Shown piece after piece: positions 62,387 to 64,000 of a stretch of 64,000 nucleotides of DNA. A program made the translations under genes and the position numbers. The notes beneath the pieces were generated by a model. That model ran no database searches. It was not told the origin of the DNA and saw only the letters and a program-made list of their open reading frames with translations. The first letter of the stretch is position 1. Each line of letters starts with the position of its first letter. The stretch covers positions 62,001 to 126,000 of the forward strand of contig DFQC01000007.1 in assembly GCA_002377585.1 (NCBI GenBank), written 5' to 3'. Source of the DNA: Anaerolineales bacterium UBA3499 (GTDB taxonomy: Bacteria > Chloroflexota > Anaerolineae > Anaerolineales > UBA11657).

Positions 62387-62496
62387 TGTGGCAACCAGGT
62401 TTTATAGTATATATATTCAAATTATGTAAATCTGATACCGATATAGTCCCTATTGAGACTGGTTTCTCTATTCATCTGCTCTACTCAAATTAACAT

Positions 62497-62526
62497 AAAA
62501 ACCCCCACTATCAGACAACGGGGGTT
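62497..62526 (-). terminator. intrinsic terminator of the trp leader
   Basis: On the minus strand AACCCCC and GGGGGT (complement of 62520-62525 and 62501-62506) form a GC-rich stem around the loop GTTGTCTGATAGT, followed by a T-run at 62501-62497. It lies about 110 bp before the trpE start, at the end of the T-box leader, so it is the regulated terminator of the attenuation system. Confidence 0.85.
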
Positions 62527-62795
62527 CACTAGCCAGCCTCACTTATTTGCAGGTACGATCTTGTTAGAGAGTTGGAGACTCCAACCTGATGATACCCTCA
62601 GCCTAGATAACGGTGGCGACTCCGGCTAAAGCTACTAGGATGTTACGGTGTTTATGTACCGGCGTAGCGGAGAGGCCACGCACATCCGTTCACTCAGCGA
62701 CTCAGAGACCCATTCGGTGCTTACATTTGGTCGGGTTTTTCAGCTATCACCCGCTCTCTGTACCATTTGTATAGCACTTACTATTTCTCTTCAGT
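62497..62795 (-). ncRNA. T-box riboswitch, tryptophan-specific, leader of the trp operon
   Basis: On the minus strand a Stem I of T-box type can be folded by eye. The base helix AGAGA (62790-62786) pairs with TCTCT (62708-62704). The loop-E AGTAA lies at 62782-62778, opposite the specifier loop GAATGGG. The helix GTGCTaTACA pairs with TGTAAGCAC (62725-62717). CAGAGAG precedes a distal hairpin CGGGT...GATAGCTGAAAA...ACCCG (62753-62732). The specifier triplet TGG at 62712-62710, followed by a purine, reads Trp. A candidate TGGC bulge at 62535-62532 would pair with the GCCA end of tRNA-Trp. The leader ends in an intrinsic terminator. Uncharged tRNA-Trp should favour antitermination and raise trp expression. 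The antiterminator pairing itself I could not draw with certainty. Confidence 0.85.
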
Positions 62796-62821
62796 GTCTT
62801 TTATTGTAAATTGTGGTTCTT

Positions 62822-62850
62822 TTTATACTTTAATACTTAGCAATTGTCAA
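62822..62850 (-). promoter_or_regulatory. sigma70-type promoter of the trp operon
   Basis: On the minus strand a perfect -35 TTGACA (62850-62845) and a -10 TATAAA (62827-62822) are separated by 17 bp. Transcription should begin near 62815, about 25 bp before Stem I of the T-box. The -35 overlaps the stop codon region of the upstream GIY-YIG gene. This is the clearest promoter in the window. Confidence 0.85.
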
Positions 62851-63122
62851 TGCAAATTCTTTTGATGACTTTCAATTAAAGCTAACTTTCGAGACCGTTT
62901 CCAGCGTTTGATAGCAGCTTCGCGCTGCATAGCTGCTGATTTAGTAGGATGTTCTTCTGTAAAGACCATCTCCACTGGTCTGTGCATACGTGTGTATTTT
63001 CCACCGCGTCCAGCAGTATGTTCTGACAAGCGTCGTTCTAAATCAGTGGTCCAACCTGTGTAAAGACTATTATCATTGCATCGGAGAATATATACATATG
63101 CATTTACAGCTGTCTTACCCAT
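62847..63122 (-). CDS. GIY-YIG domain protein (YhbQ/UPF0213-like)
   Basis: A 91-residue single-domain GIY-YIG nuclease-fold protein. AYVYILRCNDNSLYTGWT carries the paired Y-x-Y and Y-x-G motifs, DLERRLSEH the catalytic Arg helix, and SAAMQREAAIKRWKRSRK the Glu (metal) and basic helix. Members of this small family (relatives of the SLX1 nuclease domain) are widespread; their role is thought to be in DNA damage processing but is not well established. Its start is 2 bp from the M50 gene, so the two are co-transcribed. Confidence 0.88.
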   Translation of the reverse strand: MGKTAVNAYVYILRCNDNSLYTGWTTDLERRLSEHTAGRGGKYTRMHRPVEMVFTEEHPTKSAAMQREAAIKRWKRSRKLALIESHQKNLH

Positions 63123-63124
63123 AA

Positions 63125-63784
63125 TTAATTTAAAAGTAGACCTAAAATCAGCTGGTATGGTGGTCCTAATATTAATCCCAGTAAGTTGAAGTTGAAAATT
63201 GAACCCGCTACAATTAGAAGCATAAGCATTAAGGGGCCTTGTCCTTGATAGCGTGCTATCACTGTGGCTATTTCATATGGTAACAGCCCTACGGTGACTT
63301 GATATCCATCAAGAGGTGAAATGGGAATAAGGTTAAATAGCATTAATAGTATGTTTAGGCTGACAAACAAAAACAAGAAATAGTAAGATATTTCAGTTTG
63401 GACAAGCCCTAAGCGATAAAGTATGGAACCGATATAAGCTAATAGAAGATTTGATGCCGGACCAGCTGCAGCTACAACGGCCATCCCCGTCCGTGGGTCA
63501 CCTTTAAAATTGCGAGGATCAGTATACACAGGTTTTCCCCATCCGAAACCTGCAATTAGAAACATAATTGAGCCGAATGCATCCAAATGTTTGCGAGGAT
63601 CAAGTGTGAGCCGTCCTTGGGATCGAGGTGTAGGGTCTCCCAACCAATCTGCTGCTAGCGCATGGGCAAATTCGTGAACGCTAATAGCTAAAATCAATAT
63701 TATGATTCTTGACAAGTATAGGATAGGGTCAAAATTATCTAGCAGCATTAGTTTTATACCTCGAGAATGAATTATATCAGTCAT
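63125..63784 (-). CDS. site-2 protease family protein (peptidase M50, short form)
   Basis: A 219-residue membrane metalloprotease with about five or six helices. HEFAH (H37-E38-x2-H41) is the zinc site in the first helix, and the third ligand is the Asp in LIPISPLDGYQV, a form of the NPxDG motif. There is no PDZ or CBS domain. This is the short group found widely in Firmicutes, Chloroflexota and archaea, whose substrates are mostly unknown; regulated intramembrane cleavage is inferred from the family. The ATG at 63784 is used, but the in-frame ATG at 63748 (MLLDNFDP) is also possible. It is divergent from the DUF951 gene. Confidence 0.85.
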   Translation of the reverse strand: MTDIIHSRGIKLMLLDNFDPILYLSRIIILILAISVHEFAHALAADWLGDPTPRSQGRLTLDPRKHLDAFGSIMFLIAGFGWGKPVYTDPRNFKGDPRTGMAVVAAAGPASNLLLAYIGSILYRLGLVQTEISYYFLFLFVSLNILLMLFNLIPISPLDGYQVTVGLLPYEIATVIARYQGQGPLMLMLLIVAGSIFNFNLLGLILGPPYQLILGLLLN

Positions 63785-63814
63785 TGCTAAGTTATAATCA
63801 GCTTATACCTAATC

Positions 63815-64000
63815 ATGAAACCTGACATAGCATTAAAACTTGACCAAAACGTACACCTACGAAAACCTCATCCATGTGGTGGTTACAAGTGGCAGATTGT
63901 ACGATTAGGCGCAGACATTGGATTGAGATGTCTCACTTGTCAGCGTAGAGTGTTGCTGTCGCGCCGCGCATTGGCTAAGCAAATTAAACGGATTGAGGAA
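63815..64000 (+). CDS. DUF951 family protein (cut by window end)
   Basis: From the ATG at 63815 the frame stays open to the window edge (62 codons). It reads [22 protein letters not shown] and [19 protein letters not shown], which matches the small DUF951 family, with the KPHPCG motif and a C-x2-C (CLTC) motif. Together with the Cys of HPCGG these could bind zinc. The family is about 60-75 residues, so the protein is nearly complete here. Function unknown; the family occurs mainly in Firmicutes and Chloroflexota. In Firmicutes it is often beside ychF/rpsF-type genes, but here only the divergent M50 gene is visible. Confidence 0.85.
   Translation, partial: MKPDIALKLDQNVHLRKPHPCGGYKWQIVRLGADIGLRCLTCQRRVLLSRRALAKQIKRIEE

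Noticed and set aside
62580..62700. Canonical T-box antiterminator motif AGGGTGGNACCGCG in the middle of the trp leader
   Set aside because: Similar strings (for example GTGGCCTC and GTTGGAGTC on the minus strand) do not give the UGGN bulge next to the terminator; the TGGC at 62535-62532 is a better candidate but still uncertain.
1..64000. Insertion sequences, prophage, integrons, toxin-antitoxin pairs or CRISPR arrays
   Set aside because: No transposase, integrase, terminase or Cas-like product and no regularly spaced direct repeats were seen on either strand.

Overview
The window is a low-GC (roughly 40% by eye), densely coded bacterial segment with no insertion sequences, phage genes or CRISPR arrays. 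Several features together suggest a member of the Chloroflexota, perhaps a marine Dehalococcoidia/SAR202-like lineage. These are a full oxidative TCA set whose succinate dehydrogenase has a long, Actinobacteria/Chloroflexi-type membrane anchor, RNase Y beside recA/recX, a DUF951 gene, a T-box-controlled trp operon, and large GT-C membrane glycosyltransferases with outside-facing beta domains. This placement is an inference from gene content and is not proven by a marker gene.

Layout. 1-13.4 kb is a surface-glycan locus: a partial glycosyltransferase, galE, a GT2 transferase, three GT-C membrane transferases (two are a tandem duplication), a WecC-like nucleotide-sugar dehydrogenase, an SDR epimerase, a GT4 transferase, a Wzx-like flippase and a GNAT acetyltransferase. 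13.4-18.6 kb is housekeeping: citrate synthase, then divergently recA, a structured 426-bp gap, recX and rny. 18.6-21.7 kb on the minus strand holds moaC, a MoaD-MoaE fusion, two unknown small proteins and a YfcE-type phosphoesterase. 21.8-24.7 kb holds tsaE, tsaB, a CDP-paratose-epimerase-like SDR and a family 4 uracil-DNA glycosylase. 24.8-39.9 kb is a second, co-directional glycan locus: an SDR, a WbpA-like dehydrogenase, five GT4 transferases and three GT-C transferases. 40.0-45.7 kb holds a membrane-anchored DsbA-like protein, icd, the SDH anchor, sdhA and sdhB, followed by tRNA-Arg(CCT). 45.9-55.8 kb holds a class V aminotransferase, two unusual helix-hairpin-helix membrane proteins in tandem, glpD, an amino-acid permease fused to universal-stress domains, and a CPA1 antiporter. 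55.9-62.9 kb is the complete trpEGDCFBA operon on the minus strand, with a sigma70-like promoter, a Trp-specific T-box leader and an intrinsic terminator. The right edge carries a GIY-YIG protein, an M50 protease and the start of a DUF951 gene.

How it fits together. Citrate synthase, isocitrate dehydrogenase and SDH supply an aerobic TCA cycle, and GlpD feeds reducing equivalents from glycerol-3-phosphate into the membrane. The two glycan loci together contain sugar-nucleotide interconversion, cytoplasmic GT4/GT2 assembly, a flippase, and six GT-C enzymes that would use polyprenyl-linked sugars outside the membrane. This is consistent with a complex exopolysaccharide or with protein glycosylation. 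The least explained items are the tandem HhH-TM(-lectin-like) proteins at 47.3-50.1 kb, the two unknown genes co-oriented with moaC/moaDE, the beta-sandwich repeats on the GT-C enzymes, and the hairpin-rich recA-recX gap.
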